The position numbers and the translations under genes were made by a program. Shown in pieces: positions 11,986 to 25,500 of a DNA stretch of 64,000 nucleotides. Where the stretch lies: assembly GCA_014529385.2 (NCBI GenBank), contig CM043963.1, positions 99,873,412 to 99,937,411 of the forward strand, read 5' to 3'. The stretch is from Adiantum capillus-veneris (taxonomy: Eukaryota; Streptophyta; Polypodiopsida; Polypodiales; Pteridaceae). Under the pieces are notes generated by a model that made no database searches, was not told the origin of the DNA, and saw only the letters and a program-made list of their open reading frames with translations. How positions within the stretch are numbered: position 1 is the first letter of the stretch; each line of letters starts with the position of its first letter.

Positions 11986-12503
11986 CACAAGGACCTAAGT
12001 AGGTTTCCTACTAACACTCGTGTGATGGTTGCTTGATTTAGTTTCGGCTAAATAAAGCGTTTTTCTTAAGTGGATCCGGAAGAGGATATTCCATGATTAA
12101 GTGGATAGCCAGGAAGTGTGTGTCTTGCCGAGGGTCTGCGACTAGATAGGTTTAGTTAGTATCTGTGGATTAGAGTAGTTGTTGGAGGTCGAGTGATTTG
12201 TGAGGTGATAAAAGCGTTTACTAGTCCGTGTGTGGCAGTGAAGCGTTTTTCTACTCATAGATGCAAAACCCCATATGATTTGTAGCAGTAGCTTTAGGTA
12301 AGTGATCCGATTATGATCTAGAGCTATTCAATTATTTGCTAAAGTGCTTGATTGCATTTGAAATCACGGAAAAGTGTGCTTTTGAGGGTAAAAATGCATT
12401 AAACAAGCTTTTGTGGATATTTTTGTATGACTGATTGATGCTGTGCATATAAAACAACATTTGCAAGGGTTCTGTGAAGAAAACCTGCAATTCTGTAAAC
12501 ATA

Positions 12504-13915
12504 GACATCCTACGCGTAGGATGTCTCAAGGGGGTTCTGGAGATCAAATTTGAAAATTCAGACTGCACCAGTGGGTTCAGAGGGTAGGTTTTACCCTAGT
12601 AACATATTGACTGAGTTGTTTTTCCCTATTTTTGTTGACCAAAAGCCAAAAGGCGGAGTCAAAAAATGTAAAATTTCAGCAAAGGCTTAACTGAGTGATT
12701 TTTGCATGTTTTTGCAATCGTGAAGCATACATGCACTTTCTGAGAGCATAAGGAAGCATCAGGGACACTTCAGTCTCAAAAAATCAGCAATAGACATCCT
12801 ACGTGTAGGATGTCTACAGGGTGATCTGGTGGAAATTTTGAAATTCTGAGTTGACCAGTGTGTTCAGAAGGTAGGTTTTACCCTATTTTCACCTGGAAAG
12901 TGGAAATTTGACCAAATTTTGACAGATCAAAGCCAAAAGACGAGAAATTGCCAGACATCCTACCCAAATTGTGCCAAGGCATTATTCCAATACCAAAACC
13001 ATAAGATGGTTGCAGGAGCATGATCTGCATGATATATTGAGTGACTGAGAGAGTTTTCATCTCATTTGGGGGAGAAACGGGGGTCCTAAGCAGACTTTAG
13101 CACTTTTGACTGAAAAAGACTAGAACAACTAAAATTGGGGTCTTTTGAAATCCAAACCAAAATCTGAGCATACCACTGGGTTGTTGACATCAAGGGGAAG
13201 CTTTGGGTCAAGTCTGGGGTCAAATAATCCAAAAAGACATCCTACGCGTAGGATGTCATATGTGTGATTTTGCACTCCAAACTTAATTTTGAACATACCA
13301 CAGTGATCAGCACCTTAAGGAGAGTCTGTGGTTCAAATTTGGGGCAATTCTGAGCAGTTAGACACACTACGCGTAGAATGTCTAAGGCATGATTTAGAGG
13401 CAAAATTCAAATTGTGGACATAGCAGGGTGTTGTATAGCCTTAGGCAAGCCTCCTAGTCAATTTTGGTCCAATTTGGAGCTGATTTGACTTAGGAATTCA
13501 TCAGAACAGACATCAGGCTTTTGGAACAGATTCTGGATCATTTGACCAACCTATAGGTGTCAGAATCAAAAAGTAAAAATAGCTGTGATCTTAGCACATC
13601 AAGGGGAAGCTACAGTGCAAGTTTGAGCTGAAACAGAGCAAAAAGACATCCTACGCGTAGGATGTCTCCAGCTTGATTTAGGACTCCAAACCAACCTATG
13701 AGCACACCACAGTGATCAGCACATCAAGGAGAAGTTGGGGTGAAAATTTCAAGTCATTCTGAGTAAAAAGACATCCTACGCGTATGATGTCTCAAGGCCA
13801 TTTTTAGGTCCAAATGAGATTCTGAGCTTACCATTGTGTTGCTGGACTTAAGGGGAGTATCTAGACCAAATTTTGTTAAATTCTAAGCAAAAAGACATCC
13901 TACGCGTAGGATGTC
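12504..13915. repeat. Leader array of 22-bp palindromes GACATCCTACGCGTAGGATGTC
   Basis: Perfect copies lie at 12,504-12,525, 13,236-13,257, 13,645-13,666 and 13,894-13,915. Near-perfect ones are at 12,793-12,814, 13,361-13,382 and 13,770-13,791, with a half-site at 12,954-12,963. Each copy sits in a loosely conserved block of about 125-290 bp that is otherwise diverged. The block is the untranslated leader between PBS and gag. A related half-site (CATCCTACGCG) appears in the 3' LTR near 22,060. Confidence 0.9.
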
Positions 13916-14369
13916 TCTAGGCCATTTCTAGGGTCCAACTGTACTTTTGACCATACAGGAGTGTTCACAGTGTCACAGAGATCCCAAATCTTCTTTCAAA
14001 ATTGAATTTGGACTCATTTTGAACAGTCTAAACTGCATTTCACTATTTTGGCCACAACTTTCACAAACGGTATCGGATCGGAAAAGTTTTTATATCAAAA
14101 CGTAGCCTGAGAGCAGCTCTACAGATCTTAGAGCAAAACTTGAACTAAATGATGCCTACGGCAACCATTTAGTTCATTTTTGAAAAAAACATCGTTTAAG
14201 GCCTCAAAATTCATCCGCAAGTTAGGGGTGTCTAAAAGTGACAATTTGCTAGAATTGTGACGAAATGGTTGCGGTTTTGGACATAGTTTCGACTTTCCCT
14301 AACCAAAGCACTTGAACACAGTGGACTAAGTCTACTTGAACCAAGAAAAAGCTCTTAAGCCCAGAAATC

Positions 14370-15773
14370 ATGTCTACCCTAGATTCAAATGTAGCTTACA
14401 CAAGCTTGGAGATCCCGACGATAGAGGAATATCCTCCCACAATGGATCTTCCAAACTTGCAATTGATAAAGACCCATCTTGTTGAGAGAGTTTGGATGAT
14501 TGGTCATGAGAGTTAAGGACTATATAGATACATTGACGACAATGAGGAAAATCTTTATAGGTGCTCAGATCCATACCTAGAAGAGATAACGGATTACAAG
14601 TTCTTATATGTCTACACATACTGAGTCGACTGTCAATGGAGATCTATAGTTGTCGACAAGTATGGACGAGAATATAGAGTTGTAGAAAGCACAAATCCAC
14701 AGACTGTACTAGAAAGAGGTGGATATTTGGTCAATGAAGGACCACAAATGCCTCCACCAAACACGAGAATTCCTATAGGAATTCCAAGAAGAGAGCCACC
14801 AGGATTCTCTTCAAGAGCGATAAAGAAAGAAGGATTGGGAGAGTCTCTGGTTAGACTTGTAGACAATCGACGAGTTAGACCATCCCAAGTCCAGAAATGG
14901 GTAAACAGAAAATACTCTGAAGATAAAGATCCGAGAGATCACGTAGCGGCTTTTAGAAGAGTGATTAGAACAGAGGAAGTTTCAGATTTTGTGACACAAT
15001 TTGCGGGATTTGGATTGACTCTAGAAGATGATGAAGCTACATGGTTCGATTCGGTGGAAAAACGGGATTTTGAGACCCTAGATGAGCTGTTTGAGGAGTT
15101 TATTGAAGAATTCTTACCAAAAGGCATTGCTCACAACACGGTCTCGCAAATCCATAGATTCAAACAGAAAGAGGATGAATCAGTACGCAAAGCATCATTA
15201 CGGCTCAAGAGATATGTTAAGCTCTGTCTGAGAGCGGAAGTACCTACGCAAGCACGACTGATGCTGATCTTTATCCAGGGAATGAGAGATGCGGGCCTTC
15301 AGAAGGATCTGCATATGATAAGGAGGATGACGCTAAACGAGTTGATCAAAGAAGCTCTTTATCTAGTGGATAACTGTGAGGCATACAAAGAAAAGGACTT
15401 AAAGAGTCAAGGAGATGACACATCCTCTCAGTACAGTGTTTCACAGATAAGTGAGTCCATTGCCAAGCCAACGGCACCTATTGATCAAGAAAAGCTTATC
15501 GACGACTTGGGCAAGAGGTTGATTCCTCTTGTAAGGTTTGATTCGGGAGAGCCGAAGTGGTGTGAAATTGAGAGAAAATGGACGACCCATATGGGAGAAG
15601 AGTGCTATTATAGCGTGGAAAATGCTAGGGAGAGGTATGTACAACTTGTCCCAGAAGCACCTACTCCACCTAGATACATTACGGGGAATGCGCCAAGACT
15701 ACTAGGAGTTTTAAGGCCACAGCTTGTCTTAGGAAGTTGTCTTAGGACAACAACCTCCCGTGCCAGGTGCTAG
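14370..15773 (+). CDS. gag: gag, capsid region
   Basis: Structural protein of the LTR element; it would assemble the cytoplasmic particle. The frame opens at ATG 14,370 and runs to 15,773 with two in-frame stops (about 14,514 and 14,622). The part from 14,727 is open for 348 codons. The central stretch with ATWFDSVEKRDFETLDELF and SQIHRFKQKEDESVRKASLR is the retrotransposon gag domain (Retrotrans_gag, PF03732 type). A short duplication of TTGTCTTAGGA near 15,725-15,750 shifts the frame, and gag continues from about 15,760. A leader of about 2.4 kb separates it from the PBS. Confidence 0.85.
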
Positions 15774-17002
15774 AATGCAGGTAGACATGAGATACATGCC
15801 AATGATGGAAGCATCAAGTAAACCAACGCCAGTACCAGCTACAATGTGGTATAGCAACCAAAGTGAGTACTATCCTTCGGAGCAACAAAATGTGAGAGAA
15901 ACACATGGAGTGGTGAGGCCGGTACAACCTCCACCTCCTGGGTTTCAGTCGAAAGAAAGAAGGTATGAAATGGACGAAAGGACATTGCCATTCATTGCAA
16001 ATAGCGGCTTATTCAGGTCAAAGCTTGCTTATCGCCAAGAGGAAATGCTAAAAGAATCTCCTCAACCAGAGACAGATTGTCACAAAAGTCGTGACAACCA
16101 CTTGGTCAAACAATGTCCTCATGGAGATCACTGAAGTAAATTCCTATTGTCTTGAGTGTGGCATCACTCACTTGATCCCTGATTGCCCAAAAAAACCAAA
16201 CCAAATCAGGAAAATCATGACAAATGTATCAGGGATTGTTCAGCTCCCTAATAGCTCAGAAAATGAAAATGTTGTACCCGTTCAAGTGGTTACGAGAGCA
16301 CAAGCTCAAAAGAAAGCTGATAAGAATCCAGAGACAAAGAACATGGAAAGTGACACGAGTCCAAAGACAGATGATGGACCAAAGACAGACGCACCTAGTC
16401 AGAAAACCAAGAGCAAACGAAATAGTTGGAAAGCTAGAAAGACTAGGATGAAAGTACGCAGGGAACGAGAGAAAAAATCCCTGGCTGAGAAGCTTACCGA
16501 AGCTGAGGAGAAGATAAAACAACATGAGGAAAAGGAGGCACCTTCTCTTACAAAGATGGTTAAACCTCTAGAAGAACCATCCACGGATGAGAAACCGAGA
16601 AGTGCTAGTTCAGGAGGATCTGTGTTGGCAGAGAAGGTTAATGAGGCATTCGATGCCCTCTTGAAAGCCTATGACGCGAAGCTCAAAAACAACCAAACCC
16701 AAGAACAAAGGTGGATGGCATATCCCTATGCGGAACTAGAAAAGCAAAGGTTTGAAATGTGCCAAAAAATGATTCAAACAGCCCAAGCTTTACTAGAACC
16801 ACCAGTTGCAAAACCTGAGGATGTGATCCGTGTCATGCCTACACAAGTAATCCCACCAAACCAGGAACTAAAAGAACCAGATTCTAGTCATGAGCACAGA
16901 CCAAACCTCAAAGACCCAGCATTAGAACCAAGCATAGTACTGAATACCACGGATAACTCTTCTGAGGGATTTCACCAAGCTATACTTGAGGATTGTAAAT
17001 AG
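15760..17002 (+). CDS. gag: gag, C-terminal part with degenerate zinc knuckle
   Basis: Continues gag after the frameshift near 15,750; another shift lies near 16,130. It contains CLECGITHLIPDC, a zinc-knuckle-like motif (C-x2-C-x3-H-x4-C, one residue shorter than the usual CX2CX4HX4C), preceded by a second Cys/His stretch. A charged coiled coil (KKSLAEKLTEAEEKIKQHEE) and a proline/acid-rich linker follow. It is separated from the protease block only by a stop at about 17,000 in the same frame, so gag and protease were probably one polyprotein. Confidence 0.75.
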
Positions 17003-18112
17003 ATAGATGGTCTTGACGAATTGTGGAAACAAGTCAGAGAGGCCAATGAAGCCGATGACCTAAGAAGACGAGTAGACAAAACTAGTGATGAATGAGGAGT
17101 GTTTCTACCACCAATAGAGGAATTTGAGATTGGATCTCAAATGAATCTAGACGTGCAATTGTATTGGGGCGACAAAGGATTTGTACAATCTATGGATAGT
17201 CAATCCCATTCGCTAAGAACACTACCGTCTTACATGGGAGAGTACGAGACCAAGTCAGATGTGGTTGCAGTCCCATCATAGAGATTGTCTCCCAACAAGG
17301 CCATCGATTCAAAGGGGCTAGTAGATATTCTATCTACCCCAGTCACCTGTACAATAATGCTAGCCGAGTTGCTCAGAATAAGACCAAACATGTGGGCTAA
17401 TGTGGGTAAATGTCTAGAGAAATTTGGTGTAAAAACCCCAATGACTCGAATCGAGGAAGGCATCAAAGAGCTTGAAATGCCTCAACTAAATACTAGGCCA
17501 GTGCCATTAATCAAGCTAGGCGAGTATTACGAGGGAGAAGATGGAAACACCACCCTTCCTATGGAATTCAATAATGTAAAAACCATGGCAATCCTTGACA
17601 GTGGAGCTGGTGTGGCCATTGCAACCAAAGAGGTTTGGAAAAAATGGGGACAACCTACCTTGATATCCACACGAATGACCCTGCAGCTTGCAGACTGACA
17701 CAAGGAAAAGCCCCTAGGACTGCTAGAAAAAGTACTTGTTACTTCTTGTGGCATTGAATATGAACACACTTTTGCTGTTGTTGACTTTGGTAAGAAGAAC
17801 AACTATGACATCATTCTAGGAAGACCATTCATGCGACAATTGAAAATGGTCCAAGATTGGGGTTATGACCATATATACCTGAGACATATGGAAACCATAA
17901 CAAAGATAAACTTGAGTGACCATAGCTATAGGGATGTGATGAGAACACCGGTTGAGGAGTTTGATTCCGCCACAATAGCAGGATCGGAACTTCCAGCTTG
18001 GCTAGGTAAGCCTAAAGAACTGTGGATGTGTGGAGCTTCACAATGTGGTAGCTTGAAACGTGAGGAATATATCCTAGAGCGGGTTATAGAGGATAAGGAC
18101 TATATCCCATAA
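17003..18112 (+). pseudogene. Retroviral-type aspartic protease region
   Basis: Same frame as the preceding gag block. ILDSGAGVAIATKEVW (near 17,590) is the Asp-Ser-Gly active site of a retropepsin, and IILGRPFMR (near 17,815) is the conserved C-terminal protease motif. It would cleave the gag polyprotein inside particles. In-frame stops occur near 17,094, 17,279, 17,696 and 18,110; the one at 17,696 falls inside the domain, between the two motifs. The frame then continues into the W-x-P-K repeat region rather than a reverse transcriptase, which is what makes this element non-autonomous. Confidence 0.82.
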
Positions 18113-18157
18113 CCATTTCCTGAAGAAGAGTTAGAGCCTTTTGGATGGGAACACATC

Positions 18158-19318
18158 TTGGCTACTCTGGACGTGTGCGTCATGGAGGATGCTCCCACAA
18201 CAAAGTTTTGTGATGAAAATGGCTATGATGTCGTTCCTTATTTTGCAGTGAGTGTAATCCAAGAAAACGAAGAGAACCAGACATCAACAAGCTCTCGACA
18301 TAAGGAGCAAACAAAGAAATGTGGAGAATCAAAAGATGAAGAAGACAACGAGTTCTATGACTCTGTAGAACACTTCGAACTTCAAGAAGATCAACGACCC
18401 GGGAATCAATGTCATCGCTACACAAATAAAGTGCATCAAAAGTGGATTCCAAAGTCCTCGGTGAAGACACAGCCACCACAATCATCCTCATACATGGCTC
18501 CTAATAAGGATGCAAAGACTGAGCTAGGAGGAATACGACGAGAGCAACGAGCTAACAATGCTCTAATCAATGGGATAGAAAAGTCCTCCAAGAAACTATC
18601 ACCCACGAGCAAACAGACAGTAACTTTCCACTACCAGCCAAAAAATCAAGGGAAAGTACAAGAAGTCAACCTTGCTGAGGATAGTAGCGATACTGATGAA
18701 TCTTACGACATCCCCTATCATCAACTCAGGCCATCACTATCACCAACCCCTTCAGCAACAACCATGACAGGTCAAAATAACAGGACAACAAGTCAAAGCC
18801 AAAAAGCTCAACAAATCTGGATACCAAAAAGCCAGATCGGCCAAAAACAGATATGGATCAAGAAGACAAAGATCTCTAATGACAAATCACAAGATCCAAC
18901 ACCAAAACAAAAACAAGGAAAGCGTACACGAACGGGTAAGAATATCACAAAGTCGCAAGCTTTCACAACTCAGGTTTGGGCTCCAAAGAAGTTGATTCAA
19001 GCACAAAAAAGTCAGGAATTCATTTGGATTCCAAAACAACCACAGTATCAACTTTCAAAGCCTGAATCCCATCACCAACCAAGCATAAAAGGGCTGAAGC
19101 AAAGACCACTGTCAACTCACACAAGAAAAAGGTGGATCCCAAAGAAGTCTCTTCAAACACAAATGAAGCCTAGGCAAGTATGGGTTCCCAAACGAGCGTC
19201 AGCAACAAAACAGCCAATCATCGCAAAGAAATGGGTCCCAAAGAAGATCAACAAAACTGCTGTCAGTGCATCGCCGCTTGAATTCTTACAATTCTTCCTA
19301 CGATTACAGTACAGTTAG
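18158..19318 (+). CDS. Gln/Ser/Lys-rich protein with eight W-x-P-K repeats
   Basis: 386 open codons in the gag-protease frame, occupying the place where reverse transcriptase normally begins. The acidic start is followed by a basic, Gln-rich region with eight spaced motifs: KWIPKSS, IWIPKSQ, IWIKKTK, VWAPKKL, IWIPKQP, RWIPKKS, VWVPKRA and KWVPKKI. Spacing shortens from about 120 residues to about 15. Similar W-V-P-K motifs occur near the gag-protease junction in some plant Copia (Sirevirus-type) polyproteins; whether that is relatedness or chance is unclear. The high positive charge suggests nucleic-acid binding, but I do not know the function. Confidence 0.6.
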   Translation: MATLDVCVMEDAPTTKFCDENGYDVVPYFAVSVIQENEENQTSTSSRHKEQTKKCGESKDEEDNEFYDSVEHFELQEDQRPGNQCHRYTNKVHQKWIPKSSVKTQPPQSSSYMAPNKDAKTELGGIRREQRANNALINGIEKSSKKLSPTSKQTVTFHYQPKNQGKVQEVNLAEDSSDTDESYDIPYHQLRPSLSPTPSATTMTGQNNRTTSQSQKAQQIWIPKSQIGQKQIWIKKTKISNDKSQDPTPKQKQGKRTRTGKNITKSQAFTTQVWAPKKLIQAQKSQEFIWIPKQPQYQLSKPESHHQPSIKGLKQRPLSTHTRKRWIPKKSLQTQMKPRQVWVPKRASATKQPIIAKKWVPKKINKTAVSASPLEFLQFFLRLQYS

Positions 19319-21420
<2,102 letters not shown>

Positions 21421-21452
21421 CAATAAGGTCATGTCGGGGACGACATGAACGC

Positions 21453-21464
21453 GGAAGGGGGGAA
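21453..21464 (+). other. Polypurine tract
   Basis: GGAAGGGGGGAA immediately before the TG of the 3' LTR; primes plus-strand DNA synthesis. Confidence 0.88.
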
Positions 21465-22422
21465 TGTTGACCGCTGGGTCAACAACACAACATAACTCAA
21501 GTTTCGTACCAAAGTCTTATCTTTTGCGAGTTATGAAATGCTGCGGATTATGGCTATAAACGTCATTTGTAATGAGTAGTTATTCTAATTTCAGAAGTCG
21601 GGGTGCAATGGCACTTCCAGATTGTAAATACAAAGCCATTTGACCCTTTCAACCCCATTTTTGGTTAAACCTAAGGTAGCCTTAGTATATAAGGTACCTA
21701 GGTCATTTTGTAAAGGAAGACTTTAATCATAATCAAAACTTAGCGCTGCCGTCTACTGTGTGTGAGAGAGAAAGAGAGTGAGCGTGAGCTTCATCCTCTC
21801 GCTACGCCCGGCTCGCTCAACACATTGGAGATCCGACTACACCATTGTTGTAGGCTCGAGGAGAGCTACGCGACAATGCCAAGCATTCCACGCAAGATGA
21901 AGCGCACACGTCGACGCATCTACGAGCTATTTGTGGCCGTAAGTGTATCAAACGATGTTTGTTTTCTGTGTGCTAGTAGTCTATAGAATCGTGGCGACAT
22001 AAGCTACGCATAGGTACTCATAAATTTCAATTTCGGGCACTTTCAAAATCCTGTTCTATCATCCTACGCGTTTTCTGCAGATGGGTTTAGAGTGAGGGTT
22101 TTGAGTGTAGAAGCTTAGGGACAGGTGTATCCTAGTGAGGGGATGGTGTTCCTTAAGTTTCGTACGAATATGGCATGATTAGGTGAGTTACCTTCCGCAT
22201 GTGTGTATGTGGCTAGGTGGTGTAGTTGAGAGCAGTGAGGTTTTTGATTGTGGTTTAGTTGGCCTTCGAGAGTGTTGTATGTGTAGGATGGTCTTAGCCT
22301 GACAAGCTAAAGAGATTTCCTCCGTGTGCCTATCGTGTCATCTGTATCCTCGATTGACATTATGTTGATCTTGGTAGTGTTTGCATGCACTTCATGGGTG
22401 TGTGAGTCTCTCTCGTCCAACA
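21465..22422 (+). repeat. 3' LTR of the gag-protease element
   Basis: 958 bp, TGTTGACC..CCAACA, nearly identical to 11,011-11,966, followed by the duplicated target GTTTC at 22,423-22,427. Confidence 0.93.
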
Positions 22423-22730
22423 GTTTCCTTCTTTGTATGCACCATAGCATATCTTTTTGATAAAGAGGCATCAAGAATGTAATGATGATGGCCCTCCATA
22501 TCAAAGTGAGATGGTGTTTCAACAAGGGTGACTTCAAATCCAAACTGTATTAGTGCATTCAATGTTTGAAATTGTCTATGAGGTGGTAGTAGGCTTTGCA
22601 AGAAATATGCACTAAGGAGGAGCTTTCCATCTTTAAGTTGAACCTCTCGTTCAAGTTCTTTAAGTTGAACCTCTCGTTCAAGTTCTTGATCACCAATTGT
22701 CCAGGTGATGATGGATGCTCTGCCATCCAT
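22423..22730 (-). pseudogene. Gene B, N-terminal part
   Basis: The minus-strand frame begins at an ATG at 22,730 and runs to the insertion point, where it continues in frame at 11,010. It includes an in-frame 27-bp duplication encoding ELEREVQLK twice and a stretch rich in His and aromatic residues (MEGHHHYILDASLSKRYAM). No domain is recognised. Open frame continues upstream towards the second insertion at 22,765-24,325, so the true start could be further out. Confidence 0.6.
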
Positions 22731-22764
22731 GCTAGCGAGGTGGAGAAGCCAGAGAGACAGGGGG

Positions 22765-23052
22765 TGTTAACCCTCACGGCACACGGACACCCTATGATCT
22801 ATAAACGTTGTATTATTTAGAGTCAAGTACCGGGCTTGTCGGTCCAATAGGAAAAGGGTAGGAGTGATCGCCGATGAGAGGCGCACTTTAACTTGGACAT
22901 TCAAGGGATTAGTTGGCTAAGCATGGGCGCCCAAGTGTGAATGGGGTGAGCTCCTATAAAAGCCAACTAAACCTAATTTTTACTCATTCTCTCATTTGTG
23001 CAATAGAAGAGTGCTCTTGCTCCATCTCCATCTTCTTCTTCTTCACCTCCTC

Positions 23053-23083
<31 letters not shown>

Positions 23084-23334
23084 GGAGAGTGTGTGTGCGA
23101 TCGAGCATTACGAAGGCACGACGGCGGCGAAGCAGTTGAGCGCGGCACGACTGCAGCTTCTTCTTCATCGCGGCGAGGAATCCACCACGAAGGCGAGCGT
23201 AGAGCGGTGAGTGACACACCCTTTGCTCTCTTGAGCTTGCTAGTTTAAGCTTGTTGTGTGCTTGGAGCCGTTTGTGGCTCGCACACGGTGTATTGGAAAG
23301 TCCCTTGCTTCGACAGTGTGGCAAGGAGCGCACA
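22765..23334 (+). repeat. LTR arm, plus orientation
   Basis: 570 bp, TG..CA, TATA box at 22,954-22,960, (GT)n(GA)n near 23,055-23,085, followed by PBS TGGCGCCGCTGCCGGGGA at 23,339-23,356. Confidence 0.88.
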
Positions 23335-23338
23335 TTTT

Positions 23339-23356
23339 TGGCGCCGCTGCCGGGGA
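23339..23356 (+). other. Primer-binding site, tRNA-Asp type
   Basis: Same 18 bases as the PBS of the gag-protease element, five bases after the end of the plus-oriented LTR arm. Confidence 0.8.
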
Positions 23357-23753
23357 TATGCCCTACACTAAGCTCGGTTAGCACTTTACGCTTCCTTGTG
23401 GTGGATATTCTATCATAGGAAAGGCAGGGAAGGAGTGTGTGGAGATTTCTGTTTTTTGCGTTTTCTGCATTTGCTGTCAAGTTTCAATTTCTGCTATTTT
23501 CTGCGTTTTTTCAATTTCTGCAATTTCTGCATTTTCAAGTTCGGCGTTTTCAATTTCTGCAATTTTCTGCATTTCTGCGTTTTTTCAATTTTTTGCAATT
23601 TCTGCATTTTCAAGTTCGGCGTTTTCAATTTCTGCAATTTTCTGCATTTCTGTGTTTTTTCAATTTTCTGCATTTCTGCATTTTCAATTTCTGCGTTTTC
23701 AATTTCTGTATTTTCTGCGTTTTCAATTTCTGTATTTTTTGCGGCGCCAAAAA

Positions 23754-24004
23754 TGTGCGCTCCTTGCCGCACTGTCGAAGCAAGGGACTTGCCAATACAC
23801 CGTGTGCGAGCCACAAATGGCTCCAAGCACACAACAAGCATAAACTAGCAAGCTCAAGAGAGCAAAGGGTGTGTCACTCACCGCTCTATGCTCGCCTTCG
23901 TGGTGGATTCCTCGCCGCGATGAAGAAGAAGCTGCAGTCGTGCCGCGCTCAACCGCTTCGCCGCCGTTGTGCCTTCGTAATGCTCGATTGCACACACACT
24001 CTCC

Positions 24005-24037
<33 letters not shown>

Positions 24038-24325
24038 GAGGAGGTGAAGAAGAAGAAGATGGAGATGGAGCAAGAGCACTCTTCCATTGCACAAATGAGA
24101 GAATGAATAAAAATTAGGTTTAGTTGGCTTTTATAGGAGCTCACCCCATTCACACTTGGGCGCCCATGCTTAGCCAACTAATCCCTTGAATGTCCAAGTT
24201 AAAGTGCGCCTCTCATCGGCGATCACTCCTACCCTTTTTCTATTGGACCGACAAGTCCGATACTTGACTCTAAATAATACAACGTTTATAGATCATAGGG
24301 TGTCCGTGTGCCGTGAGGGTTAACA
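23754..24325 (-). repeat. LTR arm, minus orientation
   Basis: 572 bp; reverse complement of 22,765-23,334 with few differences. Open frames across both arms and the centre are by-products of the palindrome and the (GT)n tract. Confidence 0.88.
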
Positions 24326-24960
24326 GGGGGTCAATATATGGCGGAGAATGTGGACAAATGGTTTTTAAGTAAATGAATATATACATTAGGATATGTATAG
24401 ATGTATACCATTTAACTCTGAGTGTAAATATACAAATTTTTATGCAAGTGGCATAATTGTTCATCATTATCATCATTGTAAAAAAATTTTAAGATTACAA
24501 GGTATTTTTCCTCTTATAAGTGGGCATAAGAAGGCGATGGTTATAGAGTTTACCTACTTATGAGTGGTCAATAGAGAAATCACAATTTTCGATAATATTT
24601 GGCTCAAATCTCAAAATGTCTAGATAATGAGTTCACCTTCTTATGAGTGGGTATTTTAAGCGACTTAAATTGTAAAAATGAGTCTAGATAATGTTAAAAA
24701 GAGTGGGTATTATAAGCGACTTAAATTTTAAGATGTATAGATACTGAGTTCATTTTCTTAGATTTTGAGCTTTTATTTAAGACACAATTTTTAACCTGAT
24801 TATAAACAAAAGCTTTGAATTTTGACCCAAAAACCAAGAGAATATCAAGTTTTCCCTTAATTGAAGTTTTTTTGACCTAGAGCGTGGAGCTCCTGCTTGT
24901 TCCATCTCTTGCGTGAAGCCTCTGTGAAGCAAGGTACCATCCATGTGTCTACTCTTCCTC

Positions 24961-25042
24961 CCCCGCACCCATGCTCCCACAGCTCGATAATCGTCAACCT
25001 GCGCGTTGACGATTCCCGAGCTGAGGGGGCATGGGTGCGGGG
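24961..25042. repeat. 38-bp-arm inverted repeat (hairpin)
   Basis: Arms 24,961-24,998 and 25,005-25,042 pair at 34 of 38 positions around a 6-base loop (CTGCGC). The arms start CCCCGCACCCATGC and end GCATGGGTGCGGGG. The size resembles a plant miRNA precursor, but could equally be a tiny fold-back element. Confidence 0.7.
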
Positions 25043-25269
25043 AGCAGGGAGAGGTTTTTTTTGCCTTTTTACCAAGTGTTCAATAGTGCGGGGGAGGAGG
25101 GAGAGCTCGTTTTTGTCTCGAGACTTAAACTAAGATAAATTTTGAGTTACCTATTGCAGCTTCCCAATCGTAAGCGTGCGTGCTGACAGTTGAGGAGCTC
25201 TACTTGCAGGTTTGTAACCATCACGGTAGAGCAATTCAAACCAGCAACAATAGGAGACTCTGCGTAGCT

Positions 25270-25500
25270 CTACATAGGAGACTCAGTCGCAGCTCTGTTT
25301 AGGCAGCAGATCTGGACTGAGCGCAGCTCTATTCCAGCAGCAGATATGGACGCAGCAGTTTAGGCAGTTCTGTTCAGCGGAGTTCAGGCAATTCTGTTCA
25401 GTGCAGTTCAGGCAGCGCAGCAGTTCAGCGCAGCTCTGTTCAGGAAGTTCAGCGGAGCAGCTCTGTTTAGGCAGTTCAATGCAGCTCTGTTCCGAGGCAG
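25270..25500. repeat. Degenerate GCAGCTCTGTTCAGGCAGTTCAG repeats
   Basis: Many imperfect copies of GCAGCTCTGTT and CAGGCAGTTCAG. The 133-codon minus-strand open frame over it (repeating EQSC, CLNC and similar) is a translation of the repeat. Confidence 0.7.

Larger units (their letters stand above)
22765..24325. mobile_element. LTR-type element with its two LTRs in inverted orientation
   Basis: 22,765-23,334 (570 bp, starting TGTTAACC and ending GCGCACA) and 23,754-24,325 (572 bp) are reverse complements of each other. Both outer ends are therefore LTR 5' (U3) ends. The unit is flanked by GGGGG at 22,760-22,764 and 24,326-24,330. The plus-oriented LTR is followed by a tRNA-Asp-type PBS (23,339-23,356); the inverted one retains only its first nine bases. 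The 419-bp centre is a low-complexity run of TTTCAATTTCTGC-like repeats with no coding capacity. A TATAAAA box sits at 22,954-22,960. The whole forms a 1.5-kb palindrome inserted upstream of gene B. Confidence 0.85.

Noticed and set aside
22913..24177. Several overlapping open frames up to 226 codons
   Set aside because: They lie in inverted LTR arms and the TTTCAATTTCTGC repeats; both strands give mirror copies.
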